Part shown: one piece after another, positions 24,401 through 37,500 of the stretch | Layout: the number at the start of each line of letters is the position of its first letter | Numbering within the stretch: position 1 is the stretch's first letter | Origin: Hirudo medicinalis | Lineage: Eukaryota > Annelida > Clitellata > Hirudinida > Hirudinidae | Direction of reading: 5' to 3' | NCBI GenBank assembly: GCA_011800805.1 | Contig: MPNW01000279.1 | Location: 258,536-316,035, forward strand | DNA: 57,500 bases | Position numbers and translations under genes: made by a program | The notes under the pieces: model-generated | The model's database searches: none | Seen by the model: the letters and a program-made list of their open reading frames with translations, nothing else | What the model was told of the DNA's origin: nothing

Positions 24401-27400
24401 CATGGATCGGGCCCCTCATTAACTCACCTGTCCTCATATGAAATCAACGACTCGGACATGGAGGTCGAGCAAGACCTTCCGCCCCTGTCAAAGGTCATCC
24501 CCGAAGATGCCCTATCGCAGCTGGTGGGTGTGGCCAGAAAGAAACAGGAGATCATTAATGGTTGGTTGATTAAATAAATAAACTCTTGTCGTTTATTTTG
24601 AATTATTGAAAGCTTACGAGTTGTGATGATGATGCTGTTGGTTGCTTTGTTTGTTTAATAGAGGAAAAGTTATTAAGCTTGATTAAGCTTATTAAGTTGA
24701 TTAAGCTAAATTTGTTAATCTGAAATCTGATTATCATTGAGATTGTTTTTGTTGAATATTTTGACCGATTTTCTATTTGTTTATTCTTAAAATTAAGTCT
24801 CCACAAGACTGTGTTTCAATTGAATTCACGGACGTAGCCTGCCGTTCTTTTTCCATTTTAACATCTAATTTGTCCTGATCGTTCAACAACCTCTCCACCA
24901 CAGAGTTGTTTTACACCGAACGCTCCCATGTCAAATCCCTCCTCATCACGGTCCACCATTACCTCAAACCCATGAGGAACGACCCGAAAATCGACCAGCA
25001 GCTCGTCGACCTTCTCTTCCCGAACCTCGAGTCCATCACGCAGTGGCACAAGGAACTGAGCATGGACTTCAAGGCACGACGAAAGGAGCAGCCGGTCGTC
25101 CATGAGATCGGAGACATACTCATGAACAGGGTGGGTGTTTTAAAATCGAGCGTCATTGATGTGGAACCTACGATGATTAATTCCTTACGGAGTGCAAGGA
25201 ATTACTTGTCGTGAAAAATGCCCATTTCATCGGGATGCATTATTACCTTGGAGCTGTCTTTTTTTGGCTGATTCCTTAAATTTGGTTGTACATCCATTTC
25301 ACTTGAATTTATCCTTTTTTTTTAAGTTAAAAATAGATAAAAATCTAGAAATGATTACCATGCCGAATATCGTATTTGACGACCTACGTCCATTGTCGAA
25401 CTTCTAGTTCTCTGGACCCAGTGGCCTGAGACTCCAAGAGCAGTGTGCTGACTTTTGCAAGGATCAACTGGTCAACCTGGAGCTGTTGAAGAACAAGAGG
25501 AGACAGGATGCTTATCTCAACCACTTCATCATGAATGCCACTCAGAAGGAGGTCTGCAAGAAGCAGGACCTCAAGGATCGTCTGCCGAAGGTCATGCAAC
25601 GGCTCACAAAGTACCCGCTACTCTTTGACAATCTCCTCAAAATCACCCCAGGTAGGCAAGTCGACTCGGTCCAGTTCTTGTAGGTCGGTCGCGTTCCGGC
25701 CAAGTTTAAACGTTTTTCTCTTAAAATCCTTGTTCCATCTTGTTCCTCAGTTGGCACGGAGGAGCACGCCAGATTGTTGAGGGCTCTCAAGAACATCAAG
25801 ATGATCCTCGACGAAATCAACGAGACCGTCCGAGACAGCGAGAACCGTCGCGTCCTCCAAGACATGCAGCGTCGCATGGACACCAGACATCTCGAGAACG
25901 AGCGTCACCCGATCCTGGATGAGTTTAAGGTGAGCAATTGGAGATAGGCTCAGTTCGTGGTTAGGTTTGAATGAATTTAAATTAAATTAATAATTTAAAT
26001 TAATAATTTAAATTAACCTGTTGAAAGTTTCAACTTGAAACGTAACTAATAGTTGCAATATGGGAAATATTTATTAACAAATGTAATTATAATACCCAAG
26101 TGCTGACTAATTCTATTTTTAGGTGATATCATATTCTAGGTAATTTTAATGGCGGTAATTTGCCACCCCTCGGGTGGGGCGCTATATAAATGGTAGAATG
26201 ATTAAAAAAGTGCCTTCACTTGAATGCACAAGGCTCTCAAAAGATCGGCTAAATACAAAATAACAGTCGATTCCCTTTTCGACCAGAACATCCAGTTGAC
26301 CGAACACAAGCTGCGCCATTACGGGCCTCTGACGTGGAACGTGAGCGCCTCCAAGAACATCGAGCTCACCCTCGCTCTTTTCCAGGACTTCCTCATCATC
26401 TTCCAGAGCCAGGACAATCGGCTGGTGCTCAAGTGCGAAACGACCGGGCAAGATTCTGCCAAGTTCGTCTTCATCCCCGTCCTCAAGCCGGGCACCCTGC
26501 TCGTCAAGGACGCCCCCAGGAGTGAGTAATGGTTTTTCATGATTGGCTGTGACCTGATTTATGTGCAGAGGTTTGGAATATGTATGTGGTTGTTGGACAT
26601 TTTTATTATTTCATTGTCTTTCATGGTCTTTGTTTAAAGATGTGTACGGTATCAATGGTCGAAAAGGGGCTATAAGGGAATTTGATGCTGGTAATATGTC
26701 AGCTTCCTTTGTTTGAGTGTGTTTACAAGCGATAATAGAATGAACGGTAATATTATTTTCAAACGATAACACGACAAGCAGAAGTGAAACGTTTCGCACG
26801 AGTTGATTGGTCGATGAGTTGCAAATCGATTGAGATTTTCAATGTTGTAATTGTTGTTTCCTCCTCCGCAATGACAAACACAGCGACCAGGAAGTTTTAC
26901 CTCATCAACGCCTCCAAGGAAGCCTCTCAAATGTACACGTTGACGGCCAAAACGAAGGACGTCAGAGAGGAGTGAGTTTTGACGTTCAATCTTTTTCGAT
27001 TGGTTATTTTTGGTTGTGACAATTTTCATGGTGGCCTTCAAGGTAGACGTGTGCTTGTACTCACAAATAATAATAAATCTGGAATTAAAAAGAAATTTGT
27101 TAATTATTCGAATTCATATTTGTAATTGTGAGCGTGGTTTATTTATGTAGCGCCATTTATATAGCTTGGCATCAGAGGCACTTTTTGTTAGCTCTTTCCG
27201 ATAGTGCATGGGCAACATGAGATAATTTGCACGCCAAAAGAAAATCACGTGGATTGTTGAAATGCACTCAAACTCTCATCTCACCTCCAACATTTAACAA
27301 CCAGGTGGATGAAGCAAATCAGAGAAGTGACAGAAGAATACAAGAAGAAACACAGTCAGCCTCAGAGCCCATCCAAACAGCCCCCGAAACCCAGCGTCCT

Positions 27401-28778
27401 GACCGAGGTGAACCCCTGCTACGAGGTCGTCGAACCGGAACCTACCGAGGCCAGGTGGGATGAAAGTCTATTTACTGTCGTTGAAAAATTATGTATTGCC
27501 TATCTTTACATGCACTTGCCTTCAATTTACTTCAATGTCGTGTGGCATGAGTAATTACATTATTTTAGAACATAATGTTACTATGATATATTCAGTCAGT
27601 AGGCTTCGCTAGAATTGTCATCTTTAGGAACCTTGTCAGCTCCTACAGCTACAACAACAACAACGTGTAGTGCTGTACAAATAAATAGCAGACAAGCATA
27701 ATTGAACATTCCAATGACCAACCACTTTGTGCGATTAATTCTGACAGTCGAAGACAAGATGGAGAGGCAGCGAGCGCGAAGGAGCACGTGGATGTGACCG
27801 ACGGAGGGAAGGAAGAGGCAGACGACGACGAACTCGCGAACAACGAGCACTCGTCCGTCGCATATGATCCAGGTAGGGCGATAGGAACATTTCTCATCAG
27901 AGGTTGGGAGGGCCAGGGGGTTAACTTCAACAGATGTGTGGGGTCAAAAGGCCAATGCATTACAATGCAACCTTTTTCTGCGGGGTCGGCTGTTTACGAC
28001 AGCTTTGATTTCACTTTCAGAAAAAGAGCTCAAGAGGCAGATAATTGCTACTCATGAGCTCATGATGGACAAAATAAAAGCACTGAGTGAACTTCATCAC
28101 ATCGAGTCGCCAAACTTTGACCTGGTAAGTTGATGATGATGATGATGACGATATAGATGGTGGAGTTTTGTTAATGATGAAGATAAGCTGGAAAATGCCA
28201 CTATCATTTTCAATCATACACTGACTCCCTTCTTAAATTTTTTTTTTACAGTCAGAGAAGACTTTGCCTTTGGACACAGACAGTGACACTTTCATAACCG
28301 CCATGGACAGTATCATAGACGGCATGACGGATTTCTTCACCTCCCTGCCCGACGTCCTTCTTCCAGAAAGTGTGGAGGAAAATGGATCACAGGAATGGGA
28401 TCCAGTTGAGTCCCTGTTGGAGCTCGGAGAAAGGCTCGAGATGCTGGTCCGACAATTGGAGGTGAATTTGTTATTATTATTATTACTATTATTACTATTA
28501 TTATTATTATTATTTTTATTATTACTATTACTATTACTATTACTATTATTACTATTATTATTATTACTATTATTATTATTATTCTACATTTATTGATAAT
28601 ACATCACTAACGAATGACGTCATTAACTGTCAATCGTTTATGATTGCAGAATCTCGTCCTCCAAAGGAATGCCGTGCCAGACGTTCCTCCGCCCATACCG
28701 ACTTCAGAGCCTCCCCAATTGGACGAGGAGTCCGGCCTGCCCGAACACGGCCCTGCCTACGTCGAAAGCAATTTTTGA
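21434..28778 (+). CDS. ARHGEF12-like: RhoGEF of the DRhoGEF2/PDZ-RhoGEF/LARG class, 5' end missing
   Basis: Links G-alpha12/13 to RhoA by promoting GDP release. Seventeen in-phase exons are visible: 21434-21625, 21906-22028, 22262-22372, 22596-22703, 22933-23089, 23347-24120, 24252-24560, 24904-25130, 25408-25651, 25751-25929, 26233-26521, 26884-26971, 27305-27454, 27748-27872, 28021-28124, 28252-28461 and 28650-28778, about 1170 aa. Order of parts: coiled coil; RGS-like domain (22262-23089; LLRQSPPHLACFLKYLIQ, ARWAFEIYLAFLLE); Ser-rich linker; C1 zinc domain (23898-24060; all H and C ligands present: ECSLC, CQCC, FHNSC); DH domain (24550-25929; INELFYTERSHVKSL, MQRLTKYPLLFDNLL); PH domain (26233-27400; LFQDFLIIFQSQDNRLVLKC). 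The C1 domain favours the fly/worm subtype. A two-exon C-terminal module (28021-28461) is repeated downstream. The first exon needs an upstream partner and the PDZ domain is absent here. Confidence 0.92.
27140..27215. repeat. Interspersed repeat with TATATAGCGCC motif (copy 2)
   Basis: Shares CATCAGAGGCACTTTTTGTT and the TAGCGCCATTTATATAGC region with 18380-18475. Lies in a RhoGEF intron. A related short core, GGGGCGCTATATAAATGG, is found inverted at 26175. Confidence 0.6.
28470..28590. repeat. (ATT/ACT)n microsatellite
   Basis: TTATTACTATTA-type repeat in the last RhoGEF intron. Confidence 0.9.
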
Positions 28779-29834
28779 TTCCTTCCTCTTTAGATTCACT
28801 CGCTCCGTCCGCCAATACTCCTTCCTTTTAAGAATATCCCAAGTTGTTGTAGCCGGAGGGAGTCAGCTGCGAGCCCCTGAAGGATCCAGTGAATCGTGCT
28901 CGGATAATTAAAAAAAAAAAAATGGCGTAAACTAAAATACTTTCAATTGATTTTTCACTTCTCTTCCTGGCAAGGCATTTTCTACTGTTGTTGTGGCTCT
29001 CGTTTCATGGCCACGTGTTTCAAAGAAACTTTCATTTCGTCCAATGAGCTTTCAGCTTTCCTTTTGTAATGAGAGAGTCGCACCAATCCTAGCAACTGTA
29101 ACTTTTTTTTTTCCTTCTGATTTTTATAATCGCCGGCGCCAGCGGTGCCAAGCCGAGATCGAGTCACGCGAGTTTTTCGCTGAGAGTCAATTTTATGATT
29201 AAGATGATTATGATGACGATGATTATTATGATGATTGTGATTCGTACTTTGTAGCTACTTTCATTCGATGTTTGTTTGTAAGTTTTTAGGACGAGCCCAG
29301 TTGCGTTTTATCGGGAATGACCTTTTAAGCTGTAAACAAAATATACTTACCTTTATGTATCTCGTCAGCAATGCGAGATTTCATTTACCTATCGATCGCG
29401 TGCAAACATTTCAGCGAGACGTAGAAGCGGCGGCGGCGAAGACGACGGCTGCGTTTTGCTGTCGCTGATTCGAATCGTCGACGGTTGCTATTTTGATTCG
29501 ACGTGTTTTGCAGTTTCTCGCGTTTAGAACTCGTGTGCATGGTGCATGGTGCGTGTGCATGGACATTCGAAACTGATTTTGGAACCTCTGTATTCTTTCT
29601 GCCGATGATCAGATCAAGTGCTTTCCCTGCCCGATGTGGTTTGTGAGTTGAAATCGCAATAAGCGACGGCTGCTAATGTCAACAGTATTCTTATTATTAT
29701 TGTCAGATTGGGTTGTAAATGGAGCTCACTTTCTCGGGGCGTGATAATTAATGTCTGTTCTGTTCTTTTTAAATCAGTCGAAGAGGTTTAAATTAGTTAC
29801 TAGTACTTAACTTATACAAACATCTCACTTGCAG

Positions 29835-31200
29835 GCGGCAGCACAAGCACATCGCGACAAAATCAACGACTTTATTAAAGACTTGATAGGTAGTTAGGTA
29901 GTTAACCGTCACAACTCTACAAACCCCCTAGGGATGGGGATGGGCTCACAAGGTGGCCTGGTTACCTGGGTGAAGTGTGCGACTTCAATCGAAATATTGA
30001 ACAGCCACAAGCAGGAATAAGAACATCGTCATCATCATTGGTTCGTTTAGCGTCTGACATTCCCCTACATGAGTAATGCATTTCTCCGGCCAGCAGTGAC
30101 ATTCAATACAGCTAGAGGAATGTTTAATTCTCCCTGAATAAGCCGTGTTTCCCGAGTTTGATGCCTGCATCCGTCGCTAGCATGAAAGACCTGTTGAGGA
30201 TGATGACAGACTAAATAAAGTCTGAGTCTGAGCTGCTTGATGAAACTCTGAAACAAACAAGAATCGAAAATGGAAGAAAGGATTCATTCTATCAAAATCG
30301 ATGCCATCCCTCCAGTAGCAACTGTGAGAATGAAGAAGATGAAGTTTAAAGGTAATGTCGAGAAAGTTACCTAATAATTCAGTTAATGTATTAATTTATT
30401 CATCACTTTCTGAATATTGAGAAGCGATGAATTTGGTTAGGGAAGGAGCTGAAGAGGCAAATAATTGTAACCTACAAACTGATGATGGACGATGTTAGGT
30501 TTTTGTCCATACTTCACAACGCTCGGGCACCCAACTTTGACCAGGTAAGTTGGCATCGATGATGATGACGATGACTATGGTGATGACGGTGATGACATAT
30601 TAATATAAATACCTAAGAATTAACAATTATTTCCAAGTTAACAATAGGTGACGATTTGGTTGCGTTGTAAGATGATTTTGATGGAAAAATAATAAAGATA
30701 TCCAGAGAAATAATGCAGCATCTCTTGATCCCTTTCGCTCACTTCCCTTGCCATTATTCTTCTTTCAGTTTGAAACCCTATCCTTCAATACCGATAGCAA
30801 CGTTTTCCTAACAACCATGGATGGAGTCATCGATGGATTGGCTGAATTCTTCGCCTCTCTGCCGGATGTCAGTCTAAAGGGTGGATCGCAGGAGTTGGAT
30901 GCGATTGAATCTCTGCTGGAACTCGGTCAGAGACTCGAAATACTCATTCTCAAATTAGAGGTAAGATTTTTAATTGTTGTGGATCAGCGCCGGATTTAGC
31001 CAGGTGGGGGACCCGTTGTGCAATGTGGTGGTAGTGGTCCACAAGCCCCACAAGCCTCTGAAAATCCGGCACTGTTATGGATTGTGATGATGGTGATGAT
31101 GATGATGATTATTATTATTACTATATTTTGGTTATGGAGGTTGCTTGAATGAATCTATTGATGCTTTTTGTTACAGTATTCTACATCTCAAGGCTTCTGA
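29835..31200 (+). CDS. Small protein: stand-alone copy of the RhoGEF C-terminal module
   Basis: Exons are 30262-30351 (ATG at 30270), 30441-30544, 30769-30960 and 31177-31200, all in phase, about 127 aa from that ATG. An upstream exon at 29835-29889 (AAAQAHRDKINDFIKDLI) joins in the same phase and may extend the N-terminus. The second and third coding exons copy the RhoGEF exons at 28021-28124 and 28252-28461. KELKRQII and SPNFD/APNFD are shared, as are MDGVIDGLAEFFASLPDV versus MDSIIDGMTDFFTSLPDV, and ESLLELGQRLEIL. Exon phase is identical and the first of the pair is 104 nt in both genes. DH and PH domains are absent. AATAAA follows at 31340 and 31344. The CpG-rich stretch at 29380-29520 could be its promoter. 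No function is known; it could compete with the GEF tail for a partner. Confidence 0.75.
31090..31130. repeat. (GAT)n/(ATT)n microsatellite
   Basis: Short trinucleotide run in the last intron of the small RhoGEF-tail gene. Confidence 0.8.
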
Positions 31201-31846
31201 TTAGATGTAATTCCAAAAGACAATGGAGCAATTGGAATTTTCGAGTGAAAGACGGAGGAGCAGAGACGACCTCGACTCCTCATGATTGATGTGAATGACA
31301 CTAATTATCTACAGATTTGTACTACATAGTTTGATCAGTAATAAATAAAGATTATGTTAATAACGTTAATAGATATTGAGTTTGGTTTGAGTTGTAGTTG
31401 TAGTTGTGATTGAAATAGCTAGCGTTTTATTTATTTATTTATTTATTTGATTAAAGTCCGTTGCATAACTAAGATGATTTGGACTGAAATAGCTAGCGAA
31501 TGAAAACATTCTAAGATTCCTACGGTTGAAGTTCAAGAAGGTTGATAAATGCAACTTGTAATGGATGGGCTTTCTGTAATTCTGAGTTTAAATAAACACA
31601 TTAAATAAAGATCGGTTATTAAATAAAAAATTGAGAGACAGTTCAGATGCGTAAAAGATTGCGCCTTCATGCTTTTTGTGAGACTGGAGATCGTCTGGCA
31701 GGCAAAGTACTTTAATTGAATATTCAAAAATAAATTGACGATACTTTATTACGTAAAAAAAACAGTCTGTGGTTATGAATGCTGGAGTTGGGATTTTCCC
31801 TTATTGCGATTTTGATTTTTCTGTTTATTTTGTTCACAGCGGAAAA

Positions 31847-33109
31847 ATGACTGAAGGGTCGGGACAGAAGACACTCTTATTAAGAAAATGTGTTCGTTGT
31901 CATATGTTTGGATCAAGTGGATGCTTGGATGCAGATTCGACATGTGGTGGTTGCAAGGAGGCATCCGGGTTACGAGCCACTGTGAACCAACTGTTGCTGC
32001 AGATCAGTAACTTGGAGTCCAGAGTTAGGGGAATTGAGAGCAGGTACAGAGAAGGTTTACAAAGAAGTGTTACTCGCCAAGGTATGACTTAAAAATGTGG
32101 CTAGGGTGGCACAACGAAAGTGTGATGATAAGAGCACTAGTAATAAATGAATTAGATATAGATTATAATAATTATTAATATAATAATACTAATAATGATT
32201 ACCATTATCACGATGCTGTAAAGTGAATATGACTTCAATTTAAGGTGCAGAGGAAATACTCAGGGATCAAATAATTACTTTGGTCAAGCATTTGACTCAT
32301 CTGGCTAAAAGGCTGGCTATGCTTCATCACAGTATCGGGCCCCCACTGTTTGACAAAGTATGATGACAAAAACCATCTATTTGCAGCGACAGCCATGTTC
32401 TTATAACAAGATTGACTTAAATTAATAACCTTTGCTTTTCTTTAATTAATACTATTAAAATTATTTCTTTATTTTGCAGTTTTGGCAGAAATTGCCTCAG
32501 GACGTACATGCTGACATTTTTGAATGCAATGTGAGCTCTTTTCTAGCAGACTTAGTAAAGTTTTGCAACCCTCTGCATGACATCTCAATCAGTTCGAATT
32601 CTGGCCAGGTAAAGACTACCATCGAGCGTCTATTTAATGATAAACATAAACTTATGAAGCTCTTTCGTGATTTCCAGGTGAGGCTTTGGTCCTTCATTCT
32701 CAATGTAAAATATGTGATGACTTTGTATTTACCAAATAGTTTTGTGACTGTTGCTAAAAATGCTGCATCAGCAGAGCTTTTTTGTATATCCTGCATTGGA
32801 GCTCACTGACAGGGATCCTCAAATGAGTTTTCACCGTCTTCAAATGTTTAGGCCGAGAACTTCCCCCATCCCAAAATGATGGGGAATGGGCCACATCCAG
32901 TAATCAGTCCCTGTCAGTGCAACTAAAAATGTCTCATTAGCAAAGCTGTCAAGTTAAGTCACAGTTATACTGAGATGCATGGATATGCTCTTCAAATAAT
33001 TTATTAATGGTTGCAGGTTCAAAGACTTCACAGACCCATCCAAAACACAGAACTTCCCCAATCAGATGAACGTCACGAGCCAGACGCCGGATCATGTTCC
33101 TTTACTTGA
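31847..33109 (+). CDS. Cys-motif coiled-coil protein, divergent third copy of the RhoGEF tail module
   Basis: Exons are 31847-32081, 32245-32357, 32480-32677 and 33017-33109, all in phase, about 212 aa. An acceptor (TGTTCACAG) seven bases before the ATG suggests a 5' non-coding exon. The N-terminus has a cysteine cluster, CVRC-x8-C-x6-CGGC, that could bind zinc, followed by a short predicted coiled coil (LRATVNQLLLQISNLESRV). Exons 2 and 3 have the same phases (1 then 0) and nearly the same sizes (113 and 198 nt) as the module exons of the RhoGEF and the small gene upstream. They keep the pattern ...RDQII...LHHS...LFD followed by a hydrophobic helical segment. Sequence identity is low, so homology is inferred mainly from exon structure and position. 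The last exon is a hydrophilic tail. No named family is recognised. Confidence 0.7.
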
Positions 33110-33870
33110 ATTTTTAATGTTTATTACTAATTCCAGTTTTTGTTGAGGTAGTCATTGTTACTGCCAATTCAAAGTCCAATTTTGAGTTTTCATTCCAAAT
33201 TTTTCCTGGGTTTGTGATTAAAGGTGTTGTGACTACATCCCCACTAGGGCTGGCTTAACTTTGTTTACTTTTCGGGTTTCGTACATCGAGGTTCTTTGAG
33301 TTTTGCATTCCGAGTTACGTGTCTCGATTCTTCTGCTTTTGAGATTGACTTACCAATATTACATTGCGTTCTGACATTCAAAAAGGTAAACCAAGCTTGT
33401 TTAGGCACCTCATTTAGAGAAGAATTTGATTTACAATTGAAGAATGCGATTTACACATTCTTCAAAAATATAGAATCTGTGAAAGTAATAACGTAATTCA
33501 GTAAAAGGATACAAAAGTAGAGGCCATGATGGATAGTTTCGGTGTGGAAATGTGTGCGACCAATAACAAGAATAAGAGTAAGAATAAGGTGGAGTCTGCC
33601 AAACTTAGTTGGTCCGAGTTGACGTGCTAAGTTTAGTCAATGATAGGCGAATTCTTGCCTGAGCGAGAACCCAGTCACTGATGTCGAAAGAACTCGGCTG
33701 TAGTTACAGACCGTGGCTCTGTTATTGCCTGGCATACAAAAGTTTATTTCAATTAAAATGTGGTGACCAAGCAAGCATGACTAAACTTCAGGAAGAAAAA
33801 TCAACTTTCCAATATATTTATTGCTAATTTTGAATGACCGAATAACAACAACAGTAATATAGTTTAGTGC

Positions 33871-33907
<37 letters not shown>

Positions 33908-34567
33908 TAACGTAGTAGTAATAACAATAATTATATGACACATCAGTAGTAACAATTATAATGTCATAATTATTACCAAAACAACAACATGGCGCTCCAA
34001 ATTAATGTCTGCAAATGTCACCAACGTGGAATGCTCCAGCGGCAAGTGAAGCCATGAATGTTTACGACCAAACGTTGCGTCGTGTGAGCGACCGACGTCG
34101 TCATGGCAACACGATGAGCGCTTGCATTCAATGAAATTATCGAAAATACTTGTCGTCATTAATATTATTGGATGTAATAAATTTAATATTAAGATAATTT
34201 CTCGCGATATTATTAATTAATCAATTAATCAATTAATTAAGAATAATTCCAGACTCAACGTAATCACAGTAGAAAAGATGAACAAATGGAAACAACCCAT
34301 CACCAGATTATAACCGAGGGGAAATATGTTAATTAATGATCATGTGGGGGGGGGGGTAGGGAGGACTATGTACACCACTTGCCATGGACAACGAAGAAGA
34401 AGGATTTCAAAGGATTTATAAAACAAACAGATATTACTTAAACTGAATTCCAACGAAATTCAATTAAATGACGCATTAAATTATAAAAATTGCAATAATC
34501 TCGCGATAATTATGTAATAATAAATTTATTTATTATAATAATCATGCAATAATGTTCTAATAACGTT
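33110..34567. other. Intergenic region, converging 3' ends
   Basis: Separates the third tail-module gene (+) from the laminin 3' end (-). It has an (AAT)n run at 33868-33905, AATTAATC repeats near 34210 and a G run at 34345. Minus-strand AATAAA signals at 34525-34534 fit the laminin 3' end. No LG-domain coding exon is seen here. Confidence 0.6.
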
Positions 34568-37500
34568 TTAAATAAATAGCTTACAAACAGCCGATACATT
34601 ATTAAAATCGTTGTCAGCCAATTCAAGTCTTTTATATCGTCGACAGCTCCCCACCACGATCTTTAGCCTGTCCAGTTGCGTCCTCAGCTCTTGCCTCTTG
34701 GCCACCAGTCCAGACACCCACAGCTGGTTTGCCGCTGTCAAAGTCTGCAGGGCTTGAACTGTGCCGGACTGACTCAGTTGATCCAGTCTGGCTTTGGTGC
34801 TCTGACACCTGCTGAGCATGTCCCTCAGAAGGTCAGTCGGTAGAGGAATCTTCGAGTTTAGCTGGTTCGCTATGTCCGCCAGTCTTTGGGTCGTGGAGGT
34901 GACGTTTCGGCTGAGCACGTCGGCGTCACTCCTCAGGGACACGACGCGATTGGTCAACTGATTGGCAGCATCCCTTTGAAGGGCAAGTATGTTTTCATTG
35001 CCTATAGTCGAGAGGATGGCAAGCACTGAGTTCCTGGTTGAGCCTACGTCGTTAAGCGTTCCATCTGAAAGGCTCTTGAGCTGATCGCTCCTGGCTCGGA
35101 CGGGGTATAAGACCTGGTAATGTGGTTGGTGAGATAGTGTCCGTTTGGAGAGGCAGTGACGATGGTAATGGGATCTTGATAGTTAACTTACAGTCAGCCA
35201 TCGTAATAATAATGCTTATAATAAGGTGAATAATGCGCACAATAATATGACAAATGTGATTACACAGGGTCACAAGGACATCATCACAAATCATGATGAT
35301 ACATAAATATACTAACCATAAAAGCTACCACTATGAAGTGAACTTAAGCACATAAGCTTTTTTGCATTTATTCCCTCATCTTAAATCCCCCATCTCTTCC
35401 CCAAACTCTTCTCCTCCACTTACCCGCCCAAAATCCTGGCATTTGGTCTGACTGATGCTGCTCGTGTTGAGTGCCTGTCGAGATAAGGGTAGTATTGGGT
35501 CCAAAGAGGCCGTAATGTTATTGGCCACGGTCAGGGCGTTCCTACTGCTGGTGGTGAATCCCTCGGCCGTTTGCATGGCACTCGTGGCTTGGCTCTTGAG
35601 GGCTGAATAAAATGTAATTATGTAATAATATCATAATGATCATAGGTCTTTGAAAATATTATTATTATTACGTATAATAATATCAATAACGTAATCAGCT
35701 GTGTTAATAATAGCAACAACAACAATAATATAACATAATAATATAAATAATAATAAAACATAATATCAATAATAATAATAATAATAATAATAATATAACA
35801 TAATAATATCAATAATAATAACAATAATAACGTGCTACATAATATAAATGTGTCACATAATGTAAACAGTTTACAAGAACGATATTACTCAATAATATAA
35901 TAATATATATATAGGATCAACAATATCGAATTAAAACACCCTCTCCATGACACGACACGAAGATGACTTGACGCTCACCATCGGACTTCTCAGTGATGTG
36001 AGACATGACGTCAAGCATGTTGACGGCATCGGCGAGAGTCGTCTTCGACTGGTTGACGGCGTTCGACGTCGTCGTATTGGCGGCCACGACCCTGGACGTC
36101 ATGGAGTTCACCTGGTTCATGAAGTCTGTGACCCTAGCCACGAGGGCAGAGGTCATTTGGGTCACATTCTGAACCAGCGAGCTCATGTTATTAGCTTGGT
36201 TCTGCAAGTTGTTTACCTGTTAAATATTGCAATGGCAAGTTATTCTCCAGTTAAAATGTAGTTAGATTATCATCTCTATTTAAAGATAATAATAATAATA
36301 ATAATATTCTATTATATATTATATAATATTATAATATAATATAATAATAATAATAATTATATAATATCATTATCTTTTAAATATTTAAATACAATAAAAC
36401 AACCTAACCCAACCAATCAATCAACTTGCATCAAGGTCAATTACAACATAGCTTCTTACCAACACCTGCTGGGATGAAGCCCTATTGGGTAGGGTCAAGG
36501 TTAGGTCGATGTTGAGGGCCTGCATGTCGGGGGTCGTGGTGGCGTTGAGGTTAGCCACCATGTTGTGGACAATGACAGTCCTGTCGATGAGTTTTTGGCT
36601 GTTGTCCTTCACCTCGACTGTTTGAGAGCGAATGTTCAGAGAGGACGTGTTCAGTCCGTTGACCGTTTGTTCAATCAAGTTTAGAGATGAGTTCAGTTGT
36701 TGACTGTTGGCGACTGCTTGGTTTGTTGTCTGAGGAGGATGTACAAGTGCATGAAAGAATGAATGAATGAATGAATGAATGAATGAATGAATGAATGAAT
36801 GAATGAATGAATGAATGAATGAATGAATGCAGGAGTGAATGAATGAATGCATGCAGGAATAAATGACTGAAGATGATTGAATGAATGAATGAACGGGATC
36901 GACTTTGACTTTAAAAAAAAAGTTAAGATGTTCCAGAAATGAACGGACCACCACCATCATCATCATCACCACCATCATCATCACTACCACCATCTCATAT
37001 TTTACTATCATCATCACCATCATCACCATCATCATATTTTCGAGGCTAACATCAGTAAGGTTGATGATATTGTTGCTCAAACTGATCGCTAGATTCTCAA
37101 TGCTGGTGACAGTCGCGTTGAGATCATCGTAGCCAACTTGGATGGGGAAAACAGAAACCCTCATGTAGTTGTAGATCGTGGTCAGGGACTGGTTCATTCT
37201 CTGGAGCTTGTCCGATGTGGTACTCATGCCTTTATGGTAAAATAATAATAATAATAATAATAATATTAAAATAATAATAATAATATTAAAATAATAATAA
37301 TAATATTAAAATAATAATAATAATATTAAAATAATAATAATAGTATTAAAATAATAATAGTATTGAAATAATAATAATATTATTCTTATATTATTATTAA
37401 TTATTATTATAATTATTTTATAATATTAATATAATTATAGTTGGAAGTTTGGTTTTTTAGAAAAAATTTGGTAAAACAAAAAATACGTAATAACAATCTA

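Noticed and set aside
33956..34159. Laminin LG-domain exon
   Set aside because: The minus-strand frame here shows no LG pattern and no suitable splice signals; the His/Cys content is not informative.
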